A stretch of DNA of 45,237 nucleotides, taken from the NCBI RefSeq assembly GCF_900156805.1, contig NZ_FTOQ01000023.1:1-45237 (forward strand), read 5' to 3'. Positions 8,443 through 16,310 of this stretch are shown here, piece after piece (positions within the stretch are counted from its first letter, which is position 1; every line of letters begins with the position of its first letter). The notes beneath the pieces were generated by a model. It searched no databases. It was not told the origin of the DNA and saw only the letters and a list, made by a program, of their open reading frames with translations. Origin of the DNA: Roseivivax lentus. GTDB taxonomy: Bacteria; Pseudomonadota; Alphaproteobacteria; Rhodobacterales; Rhodobacteraceae. The position numbers and the translations under genes are program-made.

Positions 8443-9663
8443 ATGAGCACCGACCGCGCGCTCGACACCTTTCCGCCCAGCCGCGAGGCTGCGCTGGCCC
8501 GGCTCGAGGCCTTCGTGCCGAAGGCCGCGCGCGACTACACCACGCGCCGCAATTACGATCTCGGACCCGGGGCGCATGACAACGTCTCCATGCTGTCGGC
8601 CTATCTGCGGCATCGTGTCCTGACCGAACAGGAGGTGCTGGATGCGGTGCTGGCGGAGCATTCCCGCTCGGCGGCGGAGAAATTCATCCAGGAGGTGTTC
8701 TGGCGGACCTATTTCAAGGGCTGGCTGGAGATGCGCCCGCCGGTCTGGGGCGGCTACCGGTCCGAACTGGCCTTCGCCTGGGACCAGGTGCAGACCCAGT
8801 CCGGGTTGCGTCGCGCCTGGGAGGATGCCTGCACCGGCCAGACCGGGATCGACTGCTTCGACGCTTGGGCGCGGGAGTTGGTGGAAACCGGCTACCTGCA
8901 CAATCACGCCCGGATGTGGTTCGCCTCGATCTGGATCTTCACCCTGAACCTGCCCTGGGCGCTTGGCGCGGATTTCTTCCTGCGCCATCTCTGCGACGGC
9001 GATCCCGCGTCGAACACGTTGGGCTGGCGCTGGGTCGCGGGGCTGCAGACGCCCAGCAAGACCTACCAGGCGCGGGCCTCCAACATCCGCAAATACACCG
9101 ACGAGCGCTTTCATCCCAAATGGCAGCTCGCAAGCGACTGCCCGCCGGTGCGCGGGGCCGAGAACCCGCCGCGCATGGAGGCGCCCGCGGGCGACAGCTT
9201 CGATCCGTCCAAGAAAACCGCCTTTCTTCTGCATGACGACGATCTGTCACCGGGCTGGCTCCTCGATCGCGGGCTGACGCCTTTGGCGACGGCGACGCTG
9301 GACGTGACCGGGCGGCTGTCGATCCTGCAGCCCGCCGACGATGTGGGCGCGTTCAAATCCGCGCTGATGGCTGATTGTCTGGCGCGCCATGACGGGCGGC
9401 TCGGTCAGGTGACGGAGGGGATGAGCGAGGCGCAGGCCATCGCCGACTGGGCGCGAGAGGTGGGCGCGGAGCAGATCGTCACCTCCTACGCGCCGGTGGG
9501 CCCGGTGGCGGATCTGCTTCACGAGGTGGCGGGCCTGCCGGTGCTGCGGCCCCTGCGGCCCTACGACCGGCGCGCCTGGCCCCATGCCACGGCGGGGTTC
9601 TTCAAGTTCAAGGACAAGATCCCAGCGCTGCTGGGCGAGATGCGCGGATTGCGCGCGGCCTGA
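8443..9663 (+). CDS. Photolyase/cryptochrome-like FAD-binding protein with apparently swapped domain order
   Basis: The first half (about residues 25-245) is a clear FAD-binding domain of the photolyase/cryptochrome family: an LSAYLRHRVLTEQEV segment near 50, FIQEVFWRTYFKGW near 85, HNHARMWFASIW near 157, DGDPASNTLGWRWVAG near 185, and YFxP-like ERFHPKW near 225. Ordinary photolyases carry an alpha/beta antenna domain before this; here it is absent at the N-terminus. The C-terminal half (about 250-406) instead contains AIADWAREVGAEQIVTSY and GFFKFKDKIPALL, which resemble the late part of the antenna domain. This suggests a circular permutation. ATG 8443 has AGGAG at 8431-8435. The role could be DNA repair or light sensing; the sequence does not decide. 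Confidence 0.8.
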   Translation: MSTDRALDTFPPSREAALARLEAFVPKAARDYTTRRNYDLGPGAHDNVSMLSAYLRHRVLTEQEVLDAVLAEHSRSAAEKFIQEVFWRTYFKGWLEMRPPVWGGYRSELAFAWDQVQTQSGLRRAWEDACTGQTGIDCFDAWARELVETGYLHNHARMWFASIWIFTLNLPWALGADFFLRHLCDGDPASNTLGWRWVAGLQTPSKTYQARASNIRKYTDERFHPKWQLASDCPPVRGAENPPRMEAPAGDSFDPSKKTAFLLHDDDLSPGWLLDRGLTPLATATLDVTGRLSILQPADDVGAFKSALMADCLARHDGRLGQVTEGMSEAQAIADWAREVGAEQIVTSYAPVGPVADLLHEVAGLPVLRPLRPYDRRAWPHATAGFFKFKDKIPALLGEMRGLRAA

Positions 9664-9860
9664 CCGGGGCTACCTGAGGGATGGGTCGGCGCGGGATCGG
9701 ATCGACGCGGGACAAGCCAGCGCCGATCCGTTGGGGCCGCTGCCCCCAAACCCCCGGAGGTATTTTCGGTCCGATCGTGAGGGGGCCGGTGGGTCTTTCG
9801 GGCGCGAAGATTTGGACGGGTTGCGCGGGCCTTCGGTCGCGACGGGGTGTCGGACCCGCC

Positions 9861-9895
9861 ATCGCGGTCCGGGCGGCAGGGGCGCCGCCCGCGAT
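9861..9895. terminator. Hairpin between convergent genes (probable bidirectional terminator)
   Basis: GGGCGGC (9871-9877) pairs with GCCGCCC (9884-9890), extended by an outer ATCGC/GCGAT pair (9861-9865 and 9891-9895) across a small internal bulge. It lies between the convergent photolyase-like gene and soxF. There is no T-run on either side, so any termination would be weak or Rho-assisted. The other part of this 254-base gap, 9664-9860, has no gene. Confidence 0.5.
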
Positions 9896-9917
9896 CTTGC
9901 GATATCTCGACCCGCGC

Positions 9918-11177
9918 TCAGCCGAACATGTCGGCGGTGATGCCCGCGTACCAGCCGATGCTTTCCTCGTAGGTCGCCGCGCGCAGCTCCGGGGCCTCGC
10001 CGGTATCGCTGACGAAACCGGCGACCTTGGCGATCTTTTCCTCGGTGGCCTCATAGGTGGCGCCGACCTTCACGCCGTCATTGGTGTCGATGAGCGACCA
10101 GCAGGTATTGGAGAAACGCGCCGGGAAGACCCGCGATCCGGTGAGCGCCCCGCGGATCGCCATCGCCGCGACCTTGGCCTGGCTGTTGGCCGAGAAGCCC
10201 GATTTGGGCATGTCGCCCTGCTGGGTCGCGTCGCCCAGGATGTGGATGTTCTCGTCCATGCGGCTTTGCATCGTGGCCGGCACGACCGGCGCCCAATCGC
10301 CGTCGGTCAGCCCCGCCGCCGCGCAGATGAGACCCGCCTTCTGCGCCGGAATGACGTTCACCGCGTCGGCGCGAATGACCTCGCCGTCGATACCGACACT
10401 CATGTCGGCGGCATTGACGGAGGTATTCTCGCCACCGAAATCCGGGCCGATCCGTTCGATCATGCCGGAATAATGCTTCTGCCAGCCCTCCTCGAACAGC
10501 GCCTGCTTGGAAAATCCCGGCTTGGGATCGGCGATGATGATCTTGGCGGTGGGGTTCGTGGCCTTGAGCACATGGGCCACCATGGAGACGCGTTCGTAAG
10601 GCCCCGGCGGGCAGCGATAGGGGTTCGGGGGCGCGACCATCACGAAGGTGCCGCCCTGGGGCATCGCCTCGACCTGCGCTTTCAGCAGCGCGGTCTGGGT
10701 GCCGGCCTTGTAGGCATGCGGCATCCGGGTTTGCGCCGAGAGGTCCCAGCCGGGCACGGAGCCCTCGACGAAATCGATGCCGGGCGACAGGATCAGCCGG
10801 TCATAGGGCACCGAGGCACCGCCCGCGAGCGCCACGACCTTGGCGTCCCGATCGACCCCCGTGGCCCAGTCATGCACCACGTTGATCCCGTATTCGGCGG
10901 CGAGCGTCGCGTAATCATGCGCGATCGAGTTCATGTCGCGGAAGCCGCCGATATAGAGATTGGAGAAGAAGCAGGTGTAGTAGGTGCGCGACGGCTCGAT
11001 CAGGGTGACGTCGATGGCGCCTTCGCTGTCCTGCGCGATCTGGCGCGCGGCGGTCGCGCCGCCCGCACCGCCGCCCACGACCACGACGCGCGGCGTGGCC
11101 TGGGCCTTCAGCATCGGCGCGCCGAGCGTCACCGCAACGGCGGATGTTCCGAGAAATCTGCGTCTGTTGAGTGTCAT
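9918..11177 (-). CDS. soxF: SoxF, flavocytochrome c sulfide dehydrogenase-type flavoprotein subunit
   Basis: A 419-residue periplasmic flavoprotein. The N-terminus carries a twin-arginine signal (NRRRFLGTS). A Rossmann FAD motif VVVVGGGAGGATAA starts near residue 31; YYTCFFSNLYIGG (about 66) contains the redox-type cysteine region of the FccB/SoxF family; a second conserved Cys-Pro lies in NPYRCPPGPYE (about 185-195), and HILGDAT near 317 is the usual FAD-ribityl-binding stretch. It pairs with the upstream diheme cytochrome SoxE. SoxF has sulfide dehydrogenase activity in Paracoccus and is thought to help keep the Sox system active rather than being essential. GGGAGGATAT upstream of the ATG is a strong ribosome-binding site. 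It is the last gene of the minus-strand sox run. Confidence 0.94.
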   Translation of the reverse strand: MTLNRRRFLGTSAVAVTLGAPMLKAQATPRVVVVGGGAGGATAARQIAQDSEGAIDVTLIEPSRTYYTCFFSNLYIGGFRDMNSIAHDYATLAAEYGINVVHDWATGVDRDAKVVALAGGASVPYDRLILSPGIDFVEGSVPGWDLSAQTRMPHAYKAGTQTALLKAQVEAMPQGGTFVMVAPPNPYRCPPGPYERVSMVAHVLKATNPTAKIIIADPKPGFSKQALFEEGWQKHYSGMIERIGPDFGGENTSVNAADMSVGIDGEVIRADAVNVIPAQKAGLICAAAGLTDGDWAPVVPATMQSRMDENIHILGDATQQGDMPKSGFSANSQAKVAAMAIRGALTGSRVFPARFSNTCWSLIDTNDGVKVGATYEATEEKIAKVAGFVSDTGEAPELRAATYEESIGWYAGITADMFG

Positions 11178-11232
11178 GCCGATATCCTCCCTCTGGCTGC
11201 AATCATCGTCTCAAGAAACCGCCCCGACCCGA

Positions 11233-11940
11233 TCAGAGATCGCCGAAATAGGCGGCAAGCGCTGCGATCTCCTCGTCCGAAAGGCGCGCCGCCATCATCT
11301 GCATCAACGGGTGCGGGCGCAGCTTCTGGCGATAGGCATGCATGGCCACGACGAAATCTTCATCGGGCCAGCCGGTGATCGACGGGATGCCGTCATTGCC
11401 GCCATCGGCCTGATGACAGGTCAGGCATTCCGCGGCGAGATAGGCGCCGTATTCCGCGTCTCCCTCGAGGCCGAGCACCTCAGGTGGCAAGACGATCTCG
11501 ACCGCGAGCGCGGTCGGCGCGGCTTCGGGAATATTGGCGGGATCGTCGGAATACCGGCGCAGGAAGGCCAGAAAGTCCGACCGCTGGGTCGCGTCGGCGA
11601 TGCCGGGAAAGACCATGCGGGTCTGCGACACGAGGCTGCGCGGGTTCTCGATATAGGCGTGCAGGTGTTCGAGATCCCAGACCAGCCCATCGGCGCCCGC
11701 GCGTTCCATGCTGTCCGAATAGTCGAAATCCGGCAGGCCGGCGGCAGGGCGGCCGAAAAGCCCGTTGAGATGCGGGCCGATGCGGTTTTGCGCCCCCTCA
11801 CCGACATGGTGGCAGGCGCGGCATTGGCGGAAAATCTCGGCACCCGCCTCCGCATCCCCGAGGGGCACGGCGACCTGGTCGGCCCGGGCCCCGGGAAGCG
11901 GGGCCCAGGCGAGAAGCGCGGCGAGGACGAGCCGCCGCAT
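11233..11940 (-). CDS. soxE: SoxE, diheme c-type cytochrome
   Basis: A 235-residue exported diheme cytochrome c. A Sec-type signal peptide covers about residues 1-20. The two haem-binding motifs are CRACH near residue 40 and CLTCH near residue 171. It is the electron-transfer partner of SoxF in the flavocytochrome c-like SoxEF pair. It begins three bases after the soxD stop and ends 55 bases before soxF, so it belongs to the soxCDEF transcription unit. The first domain resembles mitochondrial-type cytochrome c; the second is of cytochrome c553/FccA type. Confidence 0.92.
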   Translation of the reverse strand: MRRLVLAALLAWAPLPGARADQVAVPLGDAEAGAEIFRQCRACHHVGEGAQNRIGPHLNGLFGRPAAGLPDFDYSDSMERAGADGLVWDLEHLHAYIENPRSLVSQTRMVFPGIADATQRSDFLAFLRRYSDDPANIPEAAPTALAVEIVLPPEVLGLEGDAEYGAYLAAECLTCHQADGGNDGIPSITGWPDEDFVVAMHAYRQKLRPHPLMQMMAARLSDEEIAALAAYFGDL

Positions 11941-11943
11941 CGC

Positions 11944-13161
11944 TCATTCCTCGGTGGATTTCAGGAAGGCGATCACCGCCTCCACATCCGCGTCATTCTT
12001 CAGGCCTGCGAAGGCCATGCGGGTGCCCTTCATCGTGCCGCGCGGATCGGCCAGGAACGCCGCCAGAAATGCCTCGTCCCAGACACCGCCGTGATCGGCC
12101 ATGGCGCCGGAATACTTGAAGCCTTCCGCACCGCCGACCGTGCGCCCGACAATGCCGTTGAGCTGCGGCCCCGCGCCGTTCTTGGCCCCCTCTCCGACCT
12201 TGTGACAGGCGGAGCATTTGCGGAAGACCTTCTCGCCCGCGGCGACCAGTTCGGGGTCGAGCGCGGCCAGTGTCACCTCCTCGGCCGCGGGCGCGGCCTC
12301 CTCGGCCGGTGCAGCTTCGGGCGCAGGTGCCGCGGCCTGATCCTCGCTCATGCCCGCCTCGTCCGCGCCCTCGTCGGGTGTGACGTCGAGCACGGTCGCG
12401 CGCATGGTGATCTCCACACTATCCTTGCAGTCGGACATGCAGGGCTCGGCGCGCCATTGGCCGTATTCCGTTTCGGGCCGGTCATCGACGATGAAGCCGT
12501 CCGCATTGGGCATCTCGACCTCGAGGAAGTTCTCCCTGGACAGGACGAAATCCTCTTCAACCAGCCAGTTCGAGTAGAGGATGTAGGCGACGATGGCGTA
12601 GGTCTCGTCCGCCGTCAGCGACTGCGCATTGCCGAAGGGCATGGAGCGGTGCACGTAATCCCACGCGGTCGAGAGGTAGGGCCAGTAGGAGCCCACGGTC
12701 TTGACCGGGTCCTTGTCGGCGAGCGTGCCCTCGCCGCCGGCCAGTTCGGGCCAGTTGCCCACGCCTTCGGCGAATTCGCCGTGACAGACCGCGCAATTCT
12801 CGGAAAACAGCATCTCGCCATCGGCGACCGAGCCCGATCCTTCGGGCAGGCCGGTGCCGTCGGGCATGACGTTCACGTCCCAGGCGGCGACCTCCTCGGG
12901 CAGGGCTTCTCGGCCGATGCCGAAGCCGCCCGCGGAAGTGCTGTGCTCCTCGGCATTGGCGGCGGCGACCAGCATGCCGCCGCTCTGCGCCTCGGCCGCA
13001 ACGGGCGCGGGCGGGGCCGACGGCGCAGGCGCGGCCTCGGCCACGCGCGGCTTCGGCGCCGGGGCTTCGGTCACGAAGCGGTCGGCGAAATTGACCGCGC
13101 TCAGCAGCACGATCCCCGCACCGCCGAGAGCACCGCCGAACAATTTAAGAGACTTCGACAT
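11944..13161 (-). CDS. soxD: SoxD, diheme cytochrome subunit of sulfane dehydrogenase SoxCD
   Basis: SoxD takes electrons from the molybdenum subunit SoxC during oxidation of the SoxY-bound sulfane sulfur. The 405-residue protein begins with a membrane or signal segment (about 8-25), followed by an Ala/Pro-rich linker (about 32-66). The first haem site is CAVCH at 123-127, and the second, in a C-terminal cytochrome c domain, is CSACH at 316-320. A second low-complexity Ala/Pro/Glu linker (about 265-298) joins the domains. Two extra cysteines occur at about 241 and 245. The start overlaps the soxC end by 17 bases, consistent with translational coupling of the two subunits. Confidence 0.95.
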   Translation of the reverse strand: MSKSLKLFGGALGGAGIVLLSAVNFADRFVTEAPAPKPRVAEAAPAPSAPPAPVAAEAQSGGMLVAAANAEEHSTSAGGFGIGREALPEEVAAWDVNVMPDGTGLPEGSGSVADGEMLFSENCAVCHGEFAEGVGNWPELAGGEGTLADKDPVKTVGSYWPYLSTAWDYVHRSMPFGNAQSLTADETYAIVAYILYSNWLVEEDFVLSRENFLEVEMPNADGFIVDDRPETEYGQWRAEPCMSDCKDSVEITMRATVLDVTPDEGADEAGMSEDQAAAPAPEAAPAEEAAPAAEEVTLAALDPELVAAGEKVFRKCSACHKVGEGAKNGAGPQLNGIVGRTVGGAEGFKYSGAMADHGGVWDEAFLAAFLADPRGTMKGTRMAFAGLKNDADVEAVIAFLKSTEE

Positions 13162-14422
13162 TTTCTGCCTCCCCGCTCGTTTTCACATGCCAGGTCTGGA
13201 TGCAGTTGTTGTGGTAGATGGAATTCTCGCCGCGCACCTCGCGGAGCTGCGCCTTGGTGGGCTGGACATAGCCCGTCTCGTCCATGGCGCGGGCCTGCAG
13301 GAGCATCTCCTCGCCGTCCCAGACCGTATCGAGATAGAAACGCGTGAGCGCCATCTTCTCGCCGGGCTTGGCGAGACGCGCGGTCTCCCAGGTCTTGCCG
13401 CCATCCTTCGAGACATCGACGCGGGTGATCGCGCCATGACCCGACCAGGCGAGGCCCGAGATCACCATCGGGCCGGGGCCATGGGTGATCGGCGCCTGCG
13501 GGCTGGGCTGGGTGATGACGGATTTCGCATCCATCACCCAGGTCCATTTCCGCGACGTGCCATCGGCCAGCGTGTCGGTGTATTTCGAGGTCTCCTCGCG
13601 GCTTTCCACGGGTCCGTCGGTGACCTCGACCCGGCGCAGCCACTTGACCCAGAGATTGCCCTCCCAGCCCGGCACGACGAGCCGCACGGGATAGCCATGT
13701 TCCTTGCGGAGTGCCTCGCCATTGGCCTTGAAGGCCACAAGCACGTCGTCGAGCGCTTTTTCCATCGGGATCGAGCGGCCGTTGGACGACGCGTCATGCC
13801 CCTCGACGAAGACCCACTTGCCTTCGAGATCGCCCGACAGGCCGGCCTCCTGCAGCAGGGTCCGCAGCGGCACGCCGGTATATTCCATGTTGTGGATCAT
13901 GCCATGGGTGAACTGCGCGCCGTTCAATTGCGCGCCCGCCCATTCCATCCCGGTATTGGCGGCGCATTCGCAGAAATAGACGTGGTTCTCGCGCGGGAAG
14001 CGCTCCAGATCCTCGTAGGTGAAGACCAGCGGCTTATCGACGAGGCCGTTGATCATCAGGCGGTATTCGCCCTTCGACATCTCGATCGCACCGGAATGGT
14101 GCCGCTCGAAGGCGCAGCCCTGCGGGGTGATCGTGCCGTCGAGCGCGTGGATCGGGGTGAAGTTGATGGACGAAATCGTGTCGGCGGTCAGCCATTCCAC
14201 GTTGCGGCGCACCACGTCGTCCTCGAACTTGATCGGCAGCCCGTAGGGCGTGGCATCCACCCCGTCGCCGAGGCCCTGCGCGAAGGGCTGGATGTCGGTG
14301 ATCAACGGGTCGGGCCCGGCGGCACGGGCGGCCCCCGCCCCCATCGCGGCCCCGGCGATCCCGGCAGCCGTGCCTTTCAGAAAGGCGCGCCGCGACGGCG
14401 TCAGATCGGACGTATCGGCCAT
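13145..14422 (-). CDS. soxC: SoxC, molybdenum cofactor-binding sulfane dehydrogenase subunit
   Basis: SoxC is the sulfite oxidase-like molybdenum subunit that, with SoxD, oxidises the sulfane sulfur on SoxY and so allows complete thiosulfate oxidation without sulfur globules. The 425-residue protein has a twin-arginine signal (PSRRAFLKG, residues 9-17). The molybdenum-ligating cysteine should be C153 in ECAANTGMEW. A C-terminal Mo-oxidoreductase dimerisation domain (about 300-420) includes YHNNCIQTWHV. The start is preceded by an operator-like palindrome at 14452-14467 and a terminator-like hairpin, suggesting that soxC begins its own transcription unit. AGGAGAGAC precedes the ATG as a ribosome-binding site. 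Confidence 0.97.
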   Translation of the reverse strand: MADTSDLTPSRRAFLKGTAAGIAGAAMGAGAARAAGPDPLITDIQPFAQGLGDGVDATPYGLPIKFEDDVVRRNVEWLTADTISSINFTPIHALDGTITPQGCAFERHHSGAIEMSKGEYRLMINGLVDKPLVFTYEDLERFPRENHVYFCECAANTGMEWAGAQLNGAQFTHGMIHNMEYTGVPLRTLLQEAGLSGDLEGKWVFVEGHDASSNGRSIPMEKALDDVLVAFKANGEALRKEHGYPVRLVVPGWEGNLWVKWLRRVEVTDGPVESREETSKYTDTLADGTSRKWTWVMDAKSVITQPSPQAPITHGPGPMVISGLAWSGHGAITRVDVSKDGGKTWETARLAKPGEKMALTRFYLDTVWDGEEMLLQARAMDETGYVQPTKAQLREVRGENSIYHNNCIQTWHVKTSGEAENVEVS

Positions 14423-14451
14423 GTCTCTCTCCTTCTGTCTCTCATCATCAA

Positions 14452-14467
14452 ATTCGCCTATGTGAAT
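14452..14467. promoter_or_regulatory. Putative SoxR operator upstream of soxC
   Basis: ATTCGCCTATGTGAAT is a 16-bp inverted repeat whose reverse complement, ATTCACATAGGCGAAT, closely matches the site upstream of soxX. It lies 30 bases before the soxC start codon. Its recurrence in three other sox gaps is the main support; binding by SoxR is inference. Confidence 0.7.
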
Positions 14468-14476
14468 GAATAGACG

Positions 14477-14506
14477 AAAAAAATTAAGCTCCGCCGGGGC
14501 GGGCGG
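14477..14506 (-). terminator. Terminator-like hairpin between soxB and soxC
   Basis: Read on the minus strand, CCGCC and GGCGG (plus-strand 14502-14506 and 14491-14495) form a short stem, followed after seven bases by TTTTTTT (plus-strand A-run 14477-14483). It sits directly after the soxB stop. The spacing to the U-run is longer than ideal, so termination is likely partial. Confidence 0.5.
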
Positions 14507-14509
14507 GGG

Positions 14510-16210
14510 TCAGACCCCCACCACCTCGACCGATGTGTTCTCGCGGGCCTCGACGGTGCCCAATTCGCGGATATGCGCCTCGACCACGTCCCAGATGGGC
14601 GGGCCTTCGGTGCCTTCGTTCACGGATGCCCAGCCCGCGACGGTGTAGGATGTCGCGGGGTCGATGGCCTCGCCGGTGGCGAGGAGCGTCATGTTCGAGA
14701 TCCGCTCGCCCTGCGGCTTGGAGACGTCGATGCGGTAGCCGAGCCCGCCGACGCGGACCATGTCGCCGCCCTGCTGGTAGAACGGGTCGGGGTTGAAGAT
14801 GTTGTCGCCCACATCCTCGAGCACGACCTTCAGGAACTCGCCGGTCATCTCGGTGCGGTAGGCTTCGGGGTAGGTCATCGAGGTCACGCCGAAGATGTCC
14901 TCGCGGGTGATGTCCTGCCCGGGGATCAGCGACGGCCCCCAGCGCACGCCGGGCGACAGGGCGATCTGCGCGTCGCGCTGCGAAAGAAGCGCGTCGCAGA
15001 TCACGTCGTCCCAGGTGCCGTTGAAATTGCCGCGGCGGTAGAGCGTGCCGTCGCCGACCTGGCCCACGACCTCTTCCATCTCCGCCTTGTAGGGCGCGCG
15101 GGAGCTTTCGATCTGCGCCGCCATCTCGGGATCGCTGTCGATCACGTCCGAAAAGATCGGAATGAGCTTGTGGCGGAAGCCCATCATCTGCCCGTCCCGC
15201 ACGTCGAGATCGACGCGGGAGACGAACTTGCCGTTCGATCCCGTGGCCACGATGATCGTGTCGCCCACCAGAACCGGCTCGGGCAGCGCGTCATGCGTAT
15301 GGCCCGACAGGATCACGTCGATGCCCGAGACGACGCTCGCCATTTTCTTGTCCACGTCGAAGCCGTTATGGCTGAGGCAAACGACCAGCTCGGCCCCCTG
15401 CCCACGCACCTCGTCGACCATCGTCTGCATGTGCTCGTCGCGGATGCCGAAGGAGTATTCCGGGAACATCCAGCCCGGATTGGCGATGGGCATGTAGGGG
15501 AAGGCCTGGCCGATCACCGCGACCTTCACGCCGCCGGTTTCGTAGAACTTGTAGGGCGCGAAGCGTTCGGCGGGCTCGTCCCATTCGGCGTCGAAGACGT
15601 TCTGGCCCAGCGCGTCGAAGGGCAGCCCGTCGATCAGCTCGTGCACGCGGTCGGACCCGAGCGTGAATTCCCAGTGGAAGGTCATCGCGTCGGGCTTCAG
15701 CAGGTTCATGGCATCGACCACGTCCTGCCCGGCGGTCTTGAGGCAGGTATAGGAGCCATGCCAGGTATCCCCGCCATCCAGCAGCAGCGCGTCGGGCCGC
15801 GCGGCGCGAATGGACTTCACCACCGTGGCGATCCGGTCGAGCCCGCCCATGCGCCCGTAAGCCTGCGCAAGCGACGCGAAATCGTTGTAGGTCAGCGCGT
15901 AATGCGAGGGTGAGCCGTCCTCGATCCCGTAGAGGCGGCGGAAATCGGCCCCGGTGATATGCGGCACCTCACCCTTGTTGCCGCCGACGCCGATATTCAC
16001 CTCCGGTTCGCGGAAATAGATCGGCGTGAGCTGCGCGTGGATATCCGTCATGTGGATGAGCGAGACGTTCCCGAAGGTGTCGAACTGCAGAAGCTGATCC
16101 TGGCTCAGCGCCTGCTGCGCGGCGAGGCGGGACCAATTGCCGAAGCCCGAGGCCCCGAGGATGGCCGAAGCGGCCATGGAGGCTTGCAGGAAATCGCGGC
16201 GTGAGATCAT
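14510..16210 (-). CDS. soxB: SoxB, thiosulfohydrolase (dimanganese sulfate thiol esterase)
   Basis: SoxB hydrolyses the terminal sulfone from SoxY-bound cysteine S-thiosulfonate, releasing sulfate in the periplasm. At 566 residues it is full length. It begins with a twin-arginine signal (ISRRDFLQAS). Metal-binding motifs of the 5'-nucleotidase-like metallophosphatase fold are visible: HMTDIHAQL near residue 53, DGGDTWHGS near 144, SHNGFD near 280 and SGHTHD near 300. The C-terminal 5'-nucleotidase domain (about 380-560) contains GNFNGTWDD and SPGVRWG. A 16-bp operator-like site lies 33 bases upstream, and a GAAA-loop hairpin lies between it and soxA, suggesting separate control. SoxB is the usual marker gene for Sox thiosulfate oxidation. 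Confidence 0.98.
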   Translation of the reverse strand: MISRRDFLQASMAASAILGASGFGNWSRLAAQQALSQDQLLQFDTFGNVSLIHMTDIHAQLTPIYFREPEVNIGVGGNKGEVPHITGADFRRLYGIEDGSPSHYALTYNDFASLAQAYGRMGGLDRIATVVKSIRAARPDALLLDGGDTWHGSYTCLKTAGQDVVDAMNLLKPDAMTFHWEFTLGSDRVHELIDGLPFDALGQNVFDAEWDEPAERFAPYKFYETGGVKVAVIGQAFPYMPIANPGWMFPEYSFGIRDEHMQTMVDEVRGQGAELVVCLSHNGFDVDKKMASVVSGIDVILSGHTHDALPEPVLVGDTIIVATGSNGKFVSRVDLDVRDGQMMGFRHKLIPIFSDVIDSDPEMAAQIESSRAPYKAEMEEVVGQVGDGTLYRRGNFNGTWDDVICDALLSQRDAQIALSPGVRWGPSLIPGQDITREDIFGVTSMTYPEAYRTEMTGEFLKVVLEDVGDNIFNPDPFYQQGGDMVRVGGLGYRIDVSKPQGERISNMTLLATGEAIDPATSYTVAGWASVNEGTEGPPIWDVVEAHIRELGTVEARENTSVEVVGV

Positions 16211-16242
16211 GGGACGGGCCTCTCATACTTGACGCTCTACAC

Positions 16243-16258
16243 ATTCGCATGTGTGAAT
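16243..16258. promoter_or_regulatory. Putative SoxR operator upstream of soxB
   Basis: ATTCGCATGTGTGAAT is a 16-bp inverted repeat; its reverse complement ATTCACACATGCGAAT matches the soxX-upstream site at 14 of 16 positions. It ends 33 bases before the soxB ATG on the minus strand. The role as a SoxR site is inferred from recurrence in the locus. Confidence 0.75.
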
Positions 16259-16275
16259 GCATTTAACAGGGAAAT

Positions 16276-16301
16276 ACCCGCGCCGGTTTCCCGGCGCGGG
16301 T
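16276..16301 (-). terminator. Strong hairpin after soxA (GAAA tetraloop)
   Basis: ACCCGCGCCGG (16276-16286) pairs perfectly with CCGGCGCGGGT (16291-16301): an 11-bp stem with a GAAA tetraloop on the minus-strand transcript. It starts nine bases after the soxA stop codon on the minus strand and is followed by ATTTCCC, a weak U-tract. It could terminate part of the soxXYZA transcript or protect its 3' end. Confidence 0.65.
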
Positions 16302-16310
16302 GCTATCGGG

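Noticed and set aside
9681-14473. Long plus-strand open frames opposite soxF, soxE, soxD and soxC (for example 10984-13347)
   Set aside because: They are antisense shadows produced by GC-rich codons of the sox genes; the minus-strand products have clear family motifs and the plus-strand frames have none.
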